64,000 nucleotides of DNA from contig NZ_LMFV01000062.1 in assembly GCF_001427285.1 (NCBI RefSeq), positions 113,376 to 177,375 on the forward strand, written 5' to 3'. This stretch comes from Mesorhizobium sp. Root552 (GTDB lineage Bacteria; Pseudomonadota; Alphaproteobacteria; Rhizobiales; Rhizobiaceae). Numbering within the stretch: the first letter of the stretch is position 1; every line of letters begins with the position of its first letter. Below, in pieces: positions 44,640-52,493 of the stretch. The notes beneath the pieces were generated by a model. That model saw only the letters and a program-made list of their open reading frames with translations. It was not told the origin of the DNA and ran no database searches. A program made the translations under genes and the position numbers.

Positions 44640-46367
44640 ATGGCAGCTATAGACGCGCCCTATCCAGGATCGGCAGCGGCTGCTGCCATCTTTCGCACCT
44701 GTCGCTTCACGGGCCTCAAGGTCGATATCGCCGCTCAGCGGTTGATCATGGCCAATGCGGTTGCGGCAGTAGTGTTCTTGGCCGTCGGCGGCGTGATGGG
44801 CCTGTTGGTCGCTCTCACGCGATGGCCGGCGGTTCACCTGTTGCCGTCCGAATGGTTCTACCTCGTGCTCACCGGACACGGCGCCAACGTGCTTTTGTTC
44901 TGGATCATCTTCTTCGAAATCGCGATCCTTTACTTCGCTTCCGCGGTGCTGCTCGGCTCTCGAATCGCAACACCGAAGATCGCATGGGCGGCTTTCGTCC
45001 TGATGCTGGTTGGCGCGGTGATGACCAATGTCGCCGTGTTCCAGGGCGATTCAAGCGTCATGTTTACGTCCTATCCGCCCATGCAGGCATCGCCGCATTT
45101 TTATCTCGGCCTGATCATATTCGCTGTCGGGGCACTCATCGGCGTAGGCATCTTCTTCGGCACGCTGGTGATTGCGCATGGCGAACACACCTATGAGGGC
45201 TCTATCCCGCTTGTCACGTTCGGCGCGCTGACGGCGGCAATCATCGCCGTGTTCACGCTGGCCTCTGGCGCAATCATCCTCATTCCGACCTACCTGTGGT
45301 CGCTTGGTCTCATCACCGAAATCGACCCGCTGATGTACAAGGTCGTGTGGTGGGGAATGGGCCACTCCTCGCAGCAGATCAATGTCGCCGCGCATGTGTC
45401 GGTGTGGTACGCCATCGGCGCACTCACCATCGGCGCCAAGCCACTGTCCGAGAAGGTGAGCCGCTCGGCCTTCCTGCTTTACATCCTGTTCCTGCAACTT
45501 GCCTCGGCGCACCATCTCCTGGCCGATCCGGGCATGAGCGCGACCTGGAAAATCGTCAACACCAGCTACCTCATGTATCTCGCCGTGCTTGGTTCGTTGA
45601 TCCACGGCCTGACAGTGCCCGGTGCGCTCGAGGCCGCCCAGCGCCGCAATGGCTACACCAAGGGCGCCTTCGAGTGGCTGCGCAAGGCACCGTGGGGCAA
45701 CCCCGCCTTTGCCGGCATGTTCCTGTCACTCGTCATGTTCGGCTTCATTGGCGGCATCTCTGGCGTGGTGCTCGGCACGGAACAGCTCAACCTCTTGATG
45801 CACAACACCATTTACGTCCCAGGTCATTTCCACGGGACGGTGGTAGCTGGCACGACGCTGGCTTTCATGGCGATGACCTATTACGTGCTGCCGCTGATCT
45901 TCCAGCGCGACGTCATCTGGCCGAAGCTTGCGCGCTGGCAGCCCTATCTGTTCGGCATCGGGGCTGCCGGCATCTCCCTGTTCATGATGGGGGCAGGGAC
46001 GCTGGGAATACCGCGCCGCCACTGGGATATCACGCTGACCGACGCCATGCATCCGTTCGACCTGCCTTCGGGCGGCTTCCTGATGATGGGATTGAACGGG
46101 CTCTCAGCCGTGATCGCGGCCGCCGGCGGCATCCTCTATATCGTCATCACGGTCGGCACGGTTCTGTGGGGCAAGCGCCTCGACAAGGGAGACGCGCCGC
46201 TGAACTTCCCGCTGCACAAGCAGGCGGCGACCGTGGCCGAATACGGTAGCCACACCACTGTGAAGTTGCCGGGCACCATCATTCTGGTCTCGATCTTCTT
46301 CCTCTCGTTCGTCCTCTACTACTTCGTCAACTGGAAGTACCTGTCGGAAATCTGGCTTCTGCGCTGA
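44640..46367 (+). CDS. Subunit I of a B-family heme-copper oxidoreductase lacking the active-site Tyr, probable sNOR NO reductase (NorY)
   Basis: The 575-residue polytopic protein has the low-spin heme ligands His80 (in LTGHGAN) and His398, the high-spin heme ligand His396 (in PGHFHGT), and CuB ligands His242, His291 and His292. In oxygen reductases the residue four after the first CuB His is the cross-linked Tyr (HxxxY). Here the sequence GHSSQQ puts Gln246 there. Loss of that Tyr is a feature of heme-copper NO reductases such as sNOR, known from norSY-senC operons of ammonia oxidisers. An automatic annotation would read ba3-type cytochrome oxidase. The ATG follows AGGAGAGGGATC. Confidence 0.85.
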   Translation: MAAIDAPYPGSAAAAAIFRTCRFTGLKVDIAAQRLIMANAVAAVVFLAVGGVMGLLVALTRWPAVHLLPSEWFYLVLTGHGANVLLFWIIFFEIAILYFASAVLLGSRIATPKIAWAAFVLMLVGAVMTNVAVFQGDSSVMFTSYPPMQASPHFYLGLIIFAVGALIGVGIFFGTLVIAHGEHTYEGSIPLVTFGALTAAIIAVFTLASGAIILIPTYLWSLGLITEIDPLMYKVVWWGMGHSSQQINVAAHVSVWYAIGALTIGAKPLSEKVSRSAFLLYILFLQLASAHHLLADPGMSATWKIVNTSYLMYLAVLGSLIHGLTVPGALEAAQRRNGYTKGAFEWLRKAPWGNPAFAGMFLSLVMFGFIGGISGVVLGTEQLNLLMHNTIYVPGHFHGTVVAGTTLAFMAMTYYVLPLIFQRDVIWPKLARWQPYLFGIGAAGISLFMMGAGTLGIPRRHWDITLTDAMHPFDLPSGGFLMMGLNGLSAVIAAAGGILYIVITVGTVLWGKRLDKGDAPLNFPLHKQAATVAEYGSHTTVKLPGTIILVSIFFLSFVLYYFVNWKYLSEIWLLR

Positions 46368-46390
46368 CGCGAAAACTGGAGGGATCAGGC

Positions 46391-47254
46391 ATGCTTGCCG
46401 CCGCAAGGATTGTTGTCACTCTCCTCAAACTGAGGATAGGCGTTGCCATCGCAGCAAGCGCGCTTGCCGGCCTCGCTGCCACCTCCGGGGAGCCGGCCTC
46501 GCTTGCCCAGATCGCGGCGCTTACGCTGGCGGTGCTTGGGGCGGCGGGTGCCGCCGGGGCGTTCAACCACTACTATGAGCGCGACAGCGACCGCATGATG
46601 GTGCGCACCGCCGGGCGTCCGTTCGCAAGCGGGCAACTCAAGCCTGGGCTGGTCTGGCCGGTGACGTTCGCCGCGTTGCTCGGCGCGTCGATCATGCTTG
46701 CCTGGGCGTCGTCAGGTGGCGTGGCCGCACTCTATGTCTTTCTGGGCGCGATCACCTACGGGCTCTTCTATACCGTCTGGCTGAAGCGTCGCACGACATG
46801 GAACATTGTCGTCGGTGGGTTGGCGGGCTCTTTTGCCGTCCTGGCCGGTGCCGCCGCAATCGATCCCGCCCCGCAATGGGTGCCAAGCATTCTCGCCGTC
46901 GTCCTGTTCCTGTGGACGCCTCCACACTTCTGGAGCCTCGCCGCAGCAAAGGCCGACGACTACGCCGCTGCAGGCGTTCCGATGCTGCCGGTCGTCGCGC
47001 CGCAACGGGAATGGACAATCGCGATCCTGAGCTACACGGCCACCCTTTCCGTCCTGTCGCTCGTTCCGCTCTGGTTCGGCATGGGCTGGATCTACGGCGT
47101 GTTCGCCGCGGCCGGGGGAGGTTGGTTCCTGTGGAAGAGCTGGCAACTCCACCGTGCGCCGTCGCGCAAGGCTGCAATAGCCAATTTCCTCGCTTCACTG
47201 GTGCAGCTTCTGCTGCTGGTGAGCGGCATCTTCCTGTCGGCACTGGTGGAATGA
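46391..47254 (+). CDS. ctaB: Protoheme IX farnesyltransferase (heme O synthase)
   Basis: The 287-residue membrane protein of the UbiA superfamily has the aspartate-rich prenyl-binding motif NHYYERDSDRMMVRTAGRP, the CtaB/CyoE signature. It adds a farnesyl group to heme b, giving heme O. Its place in the operon implies that the heme-copper enzyme uses heme O or its derivative heme A. It starts 23 bases after the subunit I stop and overlaps the Sco gene. Confidence 0.9.
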   Translation: MLAAARIVVTLLKLRIGVAIAASALAGLAATSGEPASLAQIAALTLAVLGAAGAAGAFNHYYERDSDRMMVRTAGRPFASGQLKPGLVWPVTFAALLGASIMLAWASSGGVAALYVFLGAITYGLFYTVWLKRRTTWNIVVGGLAGSFAVLAGAAAIDPAPQWVPSILAVVLFLWTPPHFWSLAAAKADDYAAAGVPMLPVVAPQREWTIAILSYTATLSVLSLVPLWFGMGWIYGVFAAAGGGWFLWKSWQLHRAPSRKAAIANFLASLVQLLLLVSGIFLSALVE

Positions 47255-48072
47255 TTTTCATGCCTTTGCGTGCGGTGGGCGTGGCAGCTTTGCTGCTTGG
47301 CTTTCTGGCAACCGGTACGATTTCAGCGGCCACCCGCATCGATCCGGCTGAGGCGCTTGAACGAAGCGAGGCAGCTATAGGCACCGTGACAGGTGACCAC
47401 CGGTTACTCCGGTCCGACGGACGCCAGTTGATGCTGTCGGAACTCAGGGGAAAGCCGCTGGTGCTGAGCCTGATCTACACGAGTTGCAGCACCGTCTGCC
47501 CGACCGGCACAGAGACGCTGAAGATCTCGGTGGCAAAGGCGCGCAAGGCGTTGGGCAACGGCTCCTTCGCCGTACTGACGCTTGGTTTCGATGCGCGCAA
47601 CGATACTCCCCAGCGCATGCACGCCTTCGCCGTGGATCACAGCATCGACGGCGATCCGCTCTGGCAGGTGGCAAGTGCTTCGCCGACTGTACTCACCGCT
47701 CTGCTCGACCAGGTTGGCTTCAGCTACGCCGGGGCCGCCGGCGGCTTCGACCATGTTACGCAGACGACGATTCTCGATGCCGACGGCCGCGTCTATCGCC
47801 AGGTTTACGGTGACGATTTTCCGCTTCCCGTTCTGGTCGAGCCGTTGAAGGAGCTGGTCTTCGGCACCACTGCCGCTTCTTTTACGCCGACGGCGCTGGT
47901 CGACCGGCTGCGCTTTCTCTGCACTGTCTACGATCCCAAGTCGGGCCGCTACCGCACCGACTACGGCATCTACATGGGCATGACTGCCGGCGCTCTGTCG
48001 CTCGTTTTGATGGCGTGGATCATCATACGCATGTGGCGTGGCAACCGTCGGGCAGAGCGGGCGAGGGCCTGA
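47251..48072 (+). CDS. SCO1/SenC-family copper chaperone
   Basis: The 273-residue protein has a signal or anchor segment (about 5-27), a thioredoxin-like Sco domain with the copper-binding CSTVC (Cys79, Cys83) and a His in GGFDHVTQT, and a C-terminal membrane helix. Sco proteins insert copper into CuA sites. The start overlaps the heme O synthase stop (ATGA); the ATG at 47260 is an alternative. The set CuA subunit, subunit I and SenC recalls norSY-senC of Nitrosomonas. Confidence 0.87.
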   Translation: MIFMPLRAVGVAALLLGFLATGTISAATRIDPAEALERSEAAIGTVTGDHRLLRSDGRQLMLSELRGKPLVLSLIYTSCSTVCPTGTETLKISVAKARKALGNGSFAVLTLGFDARNDTPQRMHAFAVDHSIDGDPLWQVASASPTVLTALLDQVGFSYAGAAGGFDHVTQTTILDADGRVYRQVYGDDFPLPVLVEPLKELVFGTTAASFTPTALVDRLRFLCTVYDPKSGRYRTDYGIYMGMTAGALSLVLMAWIIIRMWRGNRRAERARA

Positions 48073-48074
48073 CC

Positions 48075-49679
48075 GTGGCAGCGAGCCGGAAGAACGCCAA
48101 CGACTGGCTACCGCTACGCCTGCTCAAGATTGGCTTGCGCCGGGGTTTCGATGTTCTGGAGCGGGGGGCGGAGCGGCTATTTTCACCGGCGCTCAACCCG
48201 CTGGCGCAGATTGGCGCGATCTCCTTTTTCCTGTTCTGGATCGTCGCGGTCAGTGGCATCTATCTTTTCATCTTCTTCGATACCGGCATTGTCGATGCCT
48301 ATTCCTCGGTCGAATGGATCAGCGGTCCGCAATGGTATCATGCCGGCGTGATGCGCAGCTTCCACCGCTACGCCTCCGACCTGATGGTTGTGAGCGTAGC
48401 GGTGCATTTGCTGCGAGAATTTTCGCTCGACCGCTATCGCGGCACGCGCTGGTTCTCCTGGTTCACCGGCATCCCGCTGATCTGGTTCCTCTACATTTCC
48501 GGCATCACCGGCTACTGGCTGGTGTGGGACATGCTGGCGCAATATGTGGCGCAGGTGTCGGCGAAGCTGCTCGACATATTCCCGGTTTTCGGCGAGCCGC
48601 TGGCCCGCAATTTCCTGACCCCTGAGCATCTGAGCAGCCGCTTCTTCTCCCTGCTGGTGTTCCTGCATATCGCTGTGCCGCTTATCCTCCTGCTCGGCAT
48701 GTGGATTCATATCCAGCGTATCTCGCGGCCGAAGGTGAATCCGCCACGGCTGCTTGCGGTGCTCATCCTTGCGGCGCTCCTGGCAGTTTCGCTGTGGAAG
48801 CCGGCGCTGAGCCAAGGGCCGGCCGATCTGACGCGCGTGCCGGTCGAGCTCGGGCTGGACTGGCTGTTCCTGCCTCTCTATCCGCTGGCCGAGACGTGGG
48901 GCGAATGGGGCCTGTGGGGATTGCTCGTCGGCGTTTCCGTCATGCTTGCGGCCATGCCGTGGTTGCCGCCGTTCCGGCGGGCACCAGCAGCCGAAGTAGA
49001 CCTGCCCAATTGCAACGGCTGCAACCGTTGCGTGGAGGACTGCCCTTACGAGGCGATCCGGCTGGTGCCGCGCACCGACGGCGAGCCGTTTCCGCACCAA
49101 GCCGAGGTCAGTGCAGACCTCTGCGTCTCCTGCGGTATCTGCATGGGCTCCTGTCCTTCATCGACGCCGTTCCGTCGCGTGCAGGATCTCAAGACCGGCA
49201 TCGACTTGCCCGGCCAACCACTCAGCGAGGTGCGCGAGAGCGTGATTGCCGCTGCCGCCGAGTTGAAGGGCGAGCATCGCGTGATGGTGCTTGCCTGCGA
49301 ACACGGTGCCGGTGGAGCGGATATTGGCGGCGTCGTCACTTTCCCATGCGTGGCCATGGTGCCGCCGTCGCTGATCGACTTCGCGCTGAGCAAGAATCTA
49401 GCCGACGGCATAGTCGTTGCCGGATGCAGCGAGAGCGCCTGCTACAACCGTCTCGGCGTCGAGTGGACAAAGCAGCGCTTTGCAGGTGCGCGAGACCCCT
49501 ATTTGCGCAAGCGCGTCCCGCGTGACCGGCTCGCCACGATATGGGCATCTCCCTTCGAGAGCGGGCGCTATGAGACCGAGAAGGAGGCCTTCACCGCTCG
49601 CCTTGCAACGCTGGAAAGAACCGCGCCCACCTTGATGCAGGCAGAAGAGGACAAGCCTCGCCTGGAGGCGGAAGGATGA
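48075..49679 (+). CDS. Cytochrome b - 2x[4Fe-4S] ferredoxin - MvhD-like fusion protein
   Basis: The 534-residue protein has three parts. First is a cytochrome b/b6 N-terminal-like domain with four or so helices and two bis-His pairs spaced 14 apart (His97/His111 and His198/His212). Next is a ferredoxin segment with CNGCNRCVEDCP (Cys313-323) and CVSCGICMGSCP (Cys350-360). Last is an MvhD/FrhD-like domain with Cys408, 425, 451 and 456. It should pass electrons between the quinone pool and a soluble or cytoplasmic partner. The start is GTG 48075 just after the Sco stop. Known MvhD proteins are part of electron-bifurcating heterodisulfide reductase complexes; the role here is not known. Confidence 0.85.
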   Translation: MAASRKNANDWLPLRLLKIGLRRGFDVLERGAERLFSPALNPLAQIGAISFFLFWIVAVSGIYLFIFFDTGIVDAYSSVEWISGPQWYHAGVMRSFHRYASDLMVVSVAVHLLREFSLDRYRGTRWFSWFTGIPLIWFLYISGITGYWLVWDMLAQYVAQVSAKLLDIFPVFGEPLARNFLTPEHLSSRFFSLLVFLHIAVPLILLLGMWIHIQRISRPKVNPPRLLAVLILAALLAVSLWKPALSQGPADLTRVPVELGLDWLFLPLYPLAETWGEWGLWGLLVGVSVMLAAMPWLPPFRRAPAAEVDLPNCNGCNRCVEDCPYEAIRLVPRTDGEPFPHQAEVSADLCVSCGICMGSCPSSTPFRRVQDLKTGIDLPGQPLSEVRESVIAAAAELKGEHRVMVLACEHGAGGADIGGVVTFPCVAMVPPSLIDFALSKNLADGIVVAGCSESACYNRLGVEWTKQRFAGARDPYLRKRVPRDRLATIWASPFESGRYETEKEAFTARLATLERTAPTLMQAEEDKPRLEAEG

Positions 49680-50176
49680 TAAACGCAGTCAAAATGCTTG
49701 CCCGACTGGCTGTGCTGGCGTTCGTTTTCGTGGGCGTAGCGGCCCTCTCGAATTGGCCCGCCTATCATAGCCTGCCCGAAGGGACTGGGGTGCTTACCCT
49801 CTCTTTCAGCCACGGTGCCGACAGGCGCGCATCCTGTCGCAAGGCAACGCCCGAGGAACTCGCCAACATGCCGCCCAACATGCGTCGCCCGGAAATCTGT
49901 CCGCGCGACCGGCCATCGATCCGGGTAAAATTCGATATCGACGGCAAGCGCATGTACGAGGCAGACGTGCCGCCTTCCGGGATTGCAGGCGACGGGCCGT
50001 CGCGGGTCCACCAACGTTTCGTTCTGCCTGCCGGGAGTTATGACGTTGCGATCCGCATGAGCGAGCGCTCGGAAGGTGATTTTGCGTGGACCGGCGAACG
50101 GACGATCCAGATCGATCCGGGCGCGAACCGCGTCATCGATTTCCGCGCCACTGCCGGTGGCTTCGTGTTCCACTGA
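49676..50176 (+). CDS. Hypothetical membrane-anchored periplasmic protein in the sNOR-like operon
   Basis: The 166-residue protein has an N-terminal membrane helix (about 7-26) and a soluble domain of mostly beta character with two cysteines (SCRKATPEEL and EICPRDRP). I do not recognise the family. It overlaps the fusion gene by four bases and is followed 22 bases later by hemerythrin. It may correspond to the extra open frame after senC in some sNOR operons, but that is a positional guess. Confidence 0.75.
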   Translation: MINAVKMLARLAVLAFVFVGVAALSNWPAYHSLPEGTGVLTLSFSHGADRRASCRKATPEELANMPPNMRRPEICPRDRPSIRVKFDIDGKRMYEADVPPSGIAGDGPSRVHQRFVLPAGSYDVAIRMSERSEGDFAWTGERTIQIDPGANRVIDFRATAGGFVFH

Positions 50177-50198
50177 CACTAGAAACAAGGAGCATGCG

Positions 50199-50603
50199 AT
50201 GGGCCTGATCGAATGGAAAAGCCACTACAGCGTCGGCGTCGAGGCGGTTGACCACGAGCATCGCGAGTTGATCGACCTCATCAACGAATTGCACGAGCAA
50301 CTGGTCGCCGACGCGGAAAAGCCCGATGTGGCGGCGTTTCTCGGCGAGATTTTCCGCGGCATCTCCGCCCATTTCGCGCTTGAGGAGAAGTTCATGCGCG
50401 AGCACCGTTATGACCAGCTTGATGAGCACAAGCAGGCGCATGAGCAGCTTCTGGAGGACATTCGCGACATCATGGACGGCTACGAAGCCGATCCCGAATC
50501 GGGCTCGCGTCAGCTTTCACAGCGCCTCGATGACTGGTTCACCCGGCATTTCAGGACACATGACGCGCGGCTTCATCATCGTCTTGGCACGCACGACCAC
50601 TAG
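50199..50603 (+). CDS. Bacteriohemerythrin
   Basis: The 134-residue protein has the full diiron ligand set: His21, His58, Glu62, His77, His81, His117 and Asp122. Single-domain hemerythrins bind O2 and NO at a non-heme diiron centre and are often found with denitrification or NO-related genes, where they may store, deliver or detoxify these gases. The ATG at 50199 follows CAAGGAGCATGCG. It is the last gene of the operon that begins at 43903. Confidence 0.92.
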   Translation: MGLIEWKSHYSVGVEAVDHEHRELIDLINELHEQLVADAEKPDVAAFLGEIFRGISAHFALEEKFMREHRYDQLDEHKQAHEQLLEDIRDIMDGYEADPESGSRQLSQRLDDWFTRHFRTHDARLHHRLGTHDH

Positions 50604-50633
50604 AGTTTCCAAGGGGCGTGCGCTTGGATGTGT

Positions 50634-50647
50634 TTGAGCCTGCACAA
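50634..50647. promoter_or_regulatory. Possible Crp/Fnr-type site before the P450 gene
   Basis: TTGAG-CCTG-CACAA keeps the TTG-N8-CAA frame and resembles the TTGCG-N4-CACAA variant described for NnrR-regulated genes in Rhodobacter. It lies about 85 bases before the P450 start. It is less symmetrical than the sites at 22565 and 43831. Confidence 0.3.
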
Positions 50648-50730
50648 CGACCTTTCCACAGCTGCAGGATAGGGAAGGTTCAAGTGCGTCACGGCTCTGG
50701 CTGGCGCGTGAATCTCAGAAAAGGACCGCC

Positions 50731-51894
50731 ATGCGCCGGACGTCGGACAAGCCACCCCCGGAATGGGACCCTCGGTCGGGCGAGGTGCTTTCCGACCAGA
50801 TCGAGGCATATGACAGGGTGCGCCGCCGCTGCCCGGTTGCATACAGCGACTATCTAGGCTGGTCGCTGTTTCGGCACGAGGATGTAGTGCGCGCCCTGGA
50901 AGATCATCATACCTTCTCGAGCGTTGTCTCTACACATCTTTCCGTGCCCAGTGGCATGGATCCACCCGCGCATACCGCGTACCGGCAATTGATCGAACAG
51001 CATTTCGATCCTTCGCGTGTCGAGGCGTTTGAGCCGCTCTGCAGGACCATCAGTGCCGACCTCGTGGCCAACCTGAAAAGGGAAGCGGAGATCGATTTGG
51101 TGACGCAGCTTGCTCAGCTTTTTGCAATCCAGATCCAGTGCGCTTTTCTCGGCTGGCCGGCGAGATTGCATGGGCCATTGCTTTTGTGGGTCCGCAAGAA
51201 CCATCGGGCCACCTTGGCAAGGGACACCAAGGCTATGGCGGCGATAGCGCTTGAGTTCGATGGCTACATCAGCGAGTTGCTGGAAGAGCGGCTCGACGCT
51301 GGACCAGACGCGCCGGACGACATCACGACGGAGCTGTTGCGGCAAAAGATCGAGGGCAGGTTGCTCAATCATGAGGAGATCGTCAGCATCCTGCGCAACT
51401 GGACCGTTGGCGAATTGGGCACCATAACCGCGTGCGTGGGAATTCTGGTCCATTATCTTGCAGAGAAGTCCGACCTTCAGCAGCAACTCAGAGAGAGCCC
51501 GTATCTCCTACCTGCCGCCATAGATGAAATACTGCGGATTCACGCGCCATTGATCTCCAATCGTCGCGTCACGACCACGGAGGTGGACATTGGCGGGCGC
51601 AAGATCGGGGCAGGGGAGCGCATAACGCTCATGTGGGCATCGGCGAACCGCGATGAAGCGGTTTTCGGCGACCCCGATGAATTCCGCCTTGATCGCGATC
51701 CTTCACAAAACCTTCTCTATGGCCGAGGCATCCATGTCTGTCCCGGTGCGCAGCTTGCGCGGCTGGAACTGCGTGTAGTCATGGAGGAGTTGCTGAAGGC
51801 TACCCGGCAAATCGCACTTGCACCGGGCCGAACCCCGGAAATTGCGGTCTATCCTGCGAGTGGATTTTCGTCGCTGATTGCACGCATATCTTGA
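50731..51894 (+). CDS. Cytochrome P450 with atypical I helix
   Basis: The 387-residue soluble P450 has the ExxR motif (Glu266, Arg269 in DEILR) and the heme loop YGRGIHVCPGAQLAR with the thiolate Cys337. The I helix reads TVGELGTITACVG (225-237) and does not give the usual (A/G)Gx(D/E)T pair; aligned from the conserved LxxxxxxLxxL region, the acid position is Thr and the alcohol position Ile. The ATG follows AGAAAAGGACCGCC. Its neighbours handle NO and low-oxygen respiration, so NO-related chemistry, as in fungal P450nor, is one possibility; ordinary monooxygenase activity is another. Confidence 0.88.
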   Translation: MRRTSDKPPPEWDPRSGEVLSDQIEAYDRVRRRCPVAYSDYLGWSLFRHEDVVRALEDHHTFSSVVSTHLSVPSGMDPPAHTAYRQLIEQHFDPSRVEAFEPLCRTISADLVANLKREAEIDLVTQLAQLFAIQIQCAFLGWPARLHGPLLLWVRKNHRATLARDTKAMAAIALEFDGYISELLEERLDAGPDAPDDITTELLRQKIEGRLLNHEEIVSILRNWTVGELGTITACVGILVHYLAEKSDLQQQLRESPYLLPAAIDEILRIHAPLISNRRVTTTEVDIGGRKIGAGERITLMWASANRDEAVFGDPDEFRLDRDPSQNLLYGRGIHVCPGAQLARLELRVVMEELLKATRQIALAPGRTPEIAVYPASGFSSLIARIS

Positions 51895-52037
51895 CGTTTC
51901 TGCTTCGAAACCCGGCCCCATCTTTTTTGTTCCGGCTCAACGAACCTAGGTAGCGTTTGTTCTATCCATGACCAAACAGCATCTTCGTGTGCTTGCGACA
52001 GCGAAGCGCCCGAGACCCGCTCAAAGGGAGGTTGGCA

Positions 52038-52472
52038 ATGATCAACGCAATCCAGACAGCAACGAAATTTACGGTCGTCTACGTCAAGGACTGGATGGCA
52101 AGGGCTGCGTCACTTCGTGAGTTCGAACAGATTGCCCCGGAAGACAGGGCTCGCACCTTGCGGGACTGGAACCTGACGCCGTTCGAATTCGGGAGCGCAA
52201 TGCAGCAGGCATTCGCATCGCAGGATCTACTCTCTGGAGCAATGCGCGCGCTCAACCTCGAACAGGGCCAGCTCAGTTCCCGCCACGCGGCGTGGTATCA
52301 GGACATGCAAAGGAGCTGCGTGACATGCCCCCACCGCAGCCGGTGCCAGCATGAACTCATGACATCGGGTTTCGCTAGCAACTACCGGAATTTCTGCGCA
52401 AACCATGCCAATTTCGCGGAGATATTGACCGACAGCCGAAAAACGCCCCAAGGCGCTTCCTTGGCGGCGTAA
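52038..52472 (+). CDS. DUF6455 family protein with four-cysteine motif
   Basis: The 144-residue protein carries C94-x2-C97-x5-C103-x16-C120 (in CVTCPHRSRC and NFC) in its second half, enough for one zinc ion or an iron-sulfur cluster. I recognise it as DUF6455, a domain of unknown function in alphaproteobacteria that I associate with respiratory and denitrification loci. GGGAGGTTGGCA precedes the ATG at 52038. It converges with ubiV, ending 21 bases before its stop. Confidence 0.72.
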   Translation: MINAIQTATKFTVVYVKDWMARAASLREFEQIAPEDRARTLRDWNLTPFEFGSAMQQAFASQDLLSGAMRALNLEQGQLSSRHAAWYQDMQRSCVTCPHRSRCQHELMTSGFASNYRNFCANHANFAEILTDSRKTPQGASLAA

Positions 52473-52493
52473 GGCTGTTCAGTCCCGGCTTTG

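Noticed and set aside
44089..46367. Plain annotation as a ba3-type cytochrome c oxidase
   Set aside because: The CuB-side Tyr is replaced by Gln246, and the operon context fits NO reduction better. It remains the fallback if phylogeny disagrees.
51927..51940. TTG-N8-CAA sequence (TTGTTCCGGCTCAA) before the DUF6455 gene
   Set aside because: Only the outer three bases on each side match; such sites are expected by chance about once per 4 kb.
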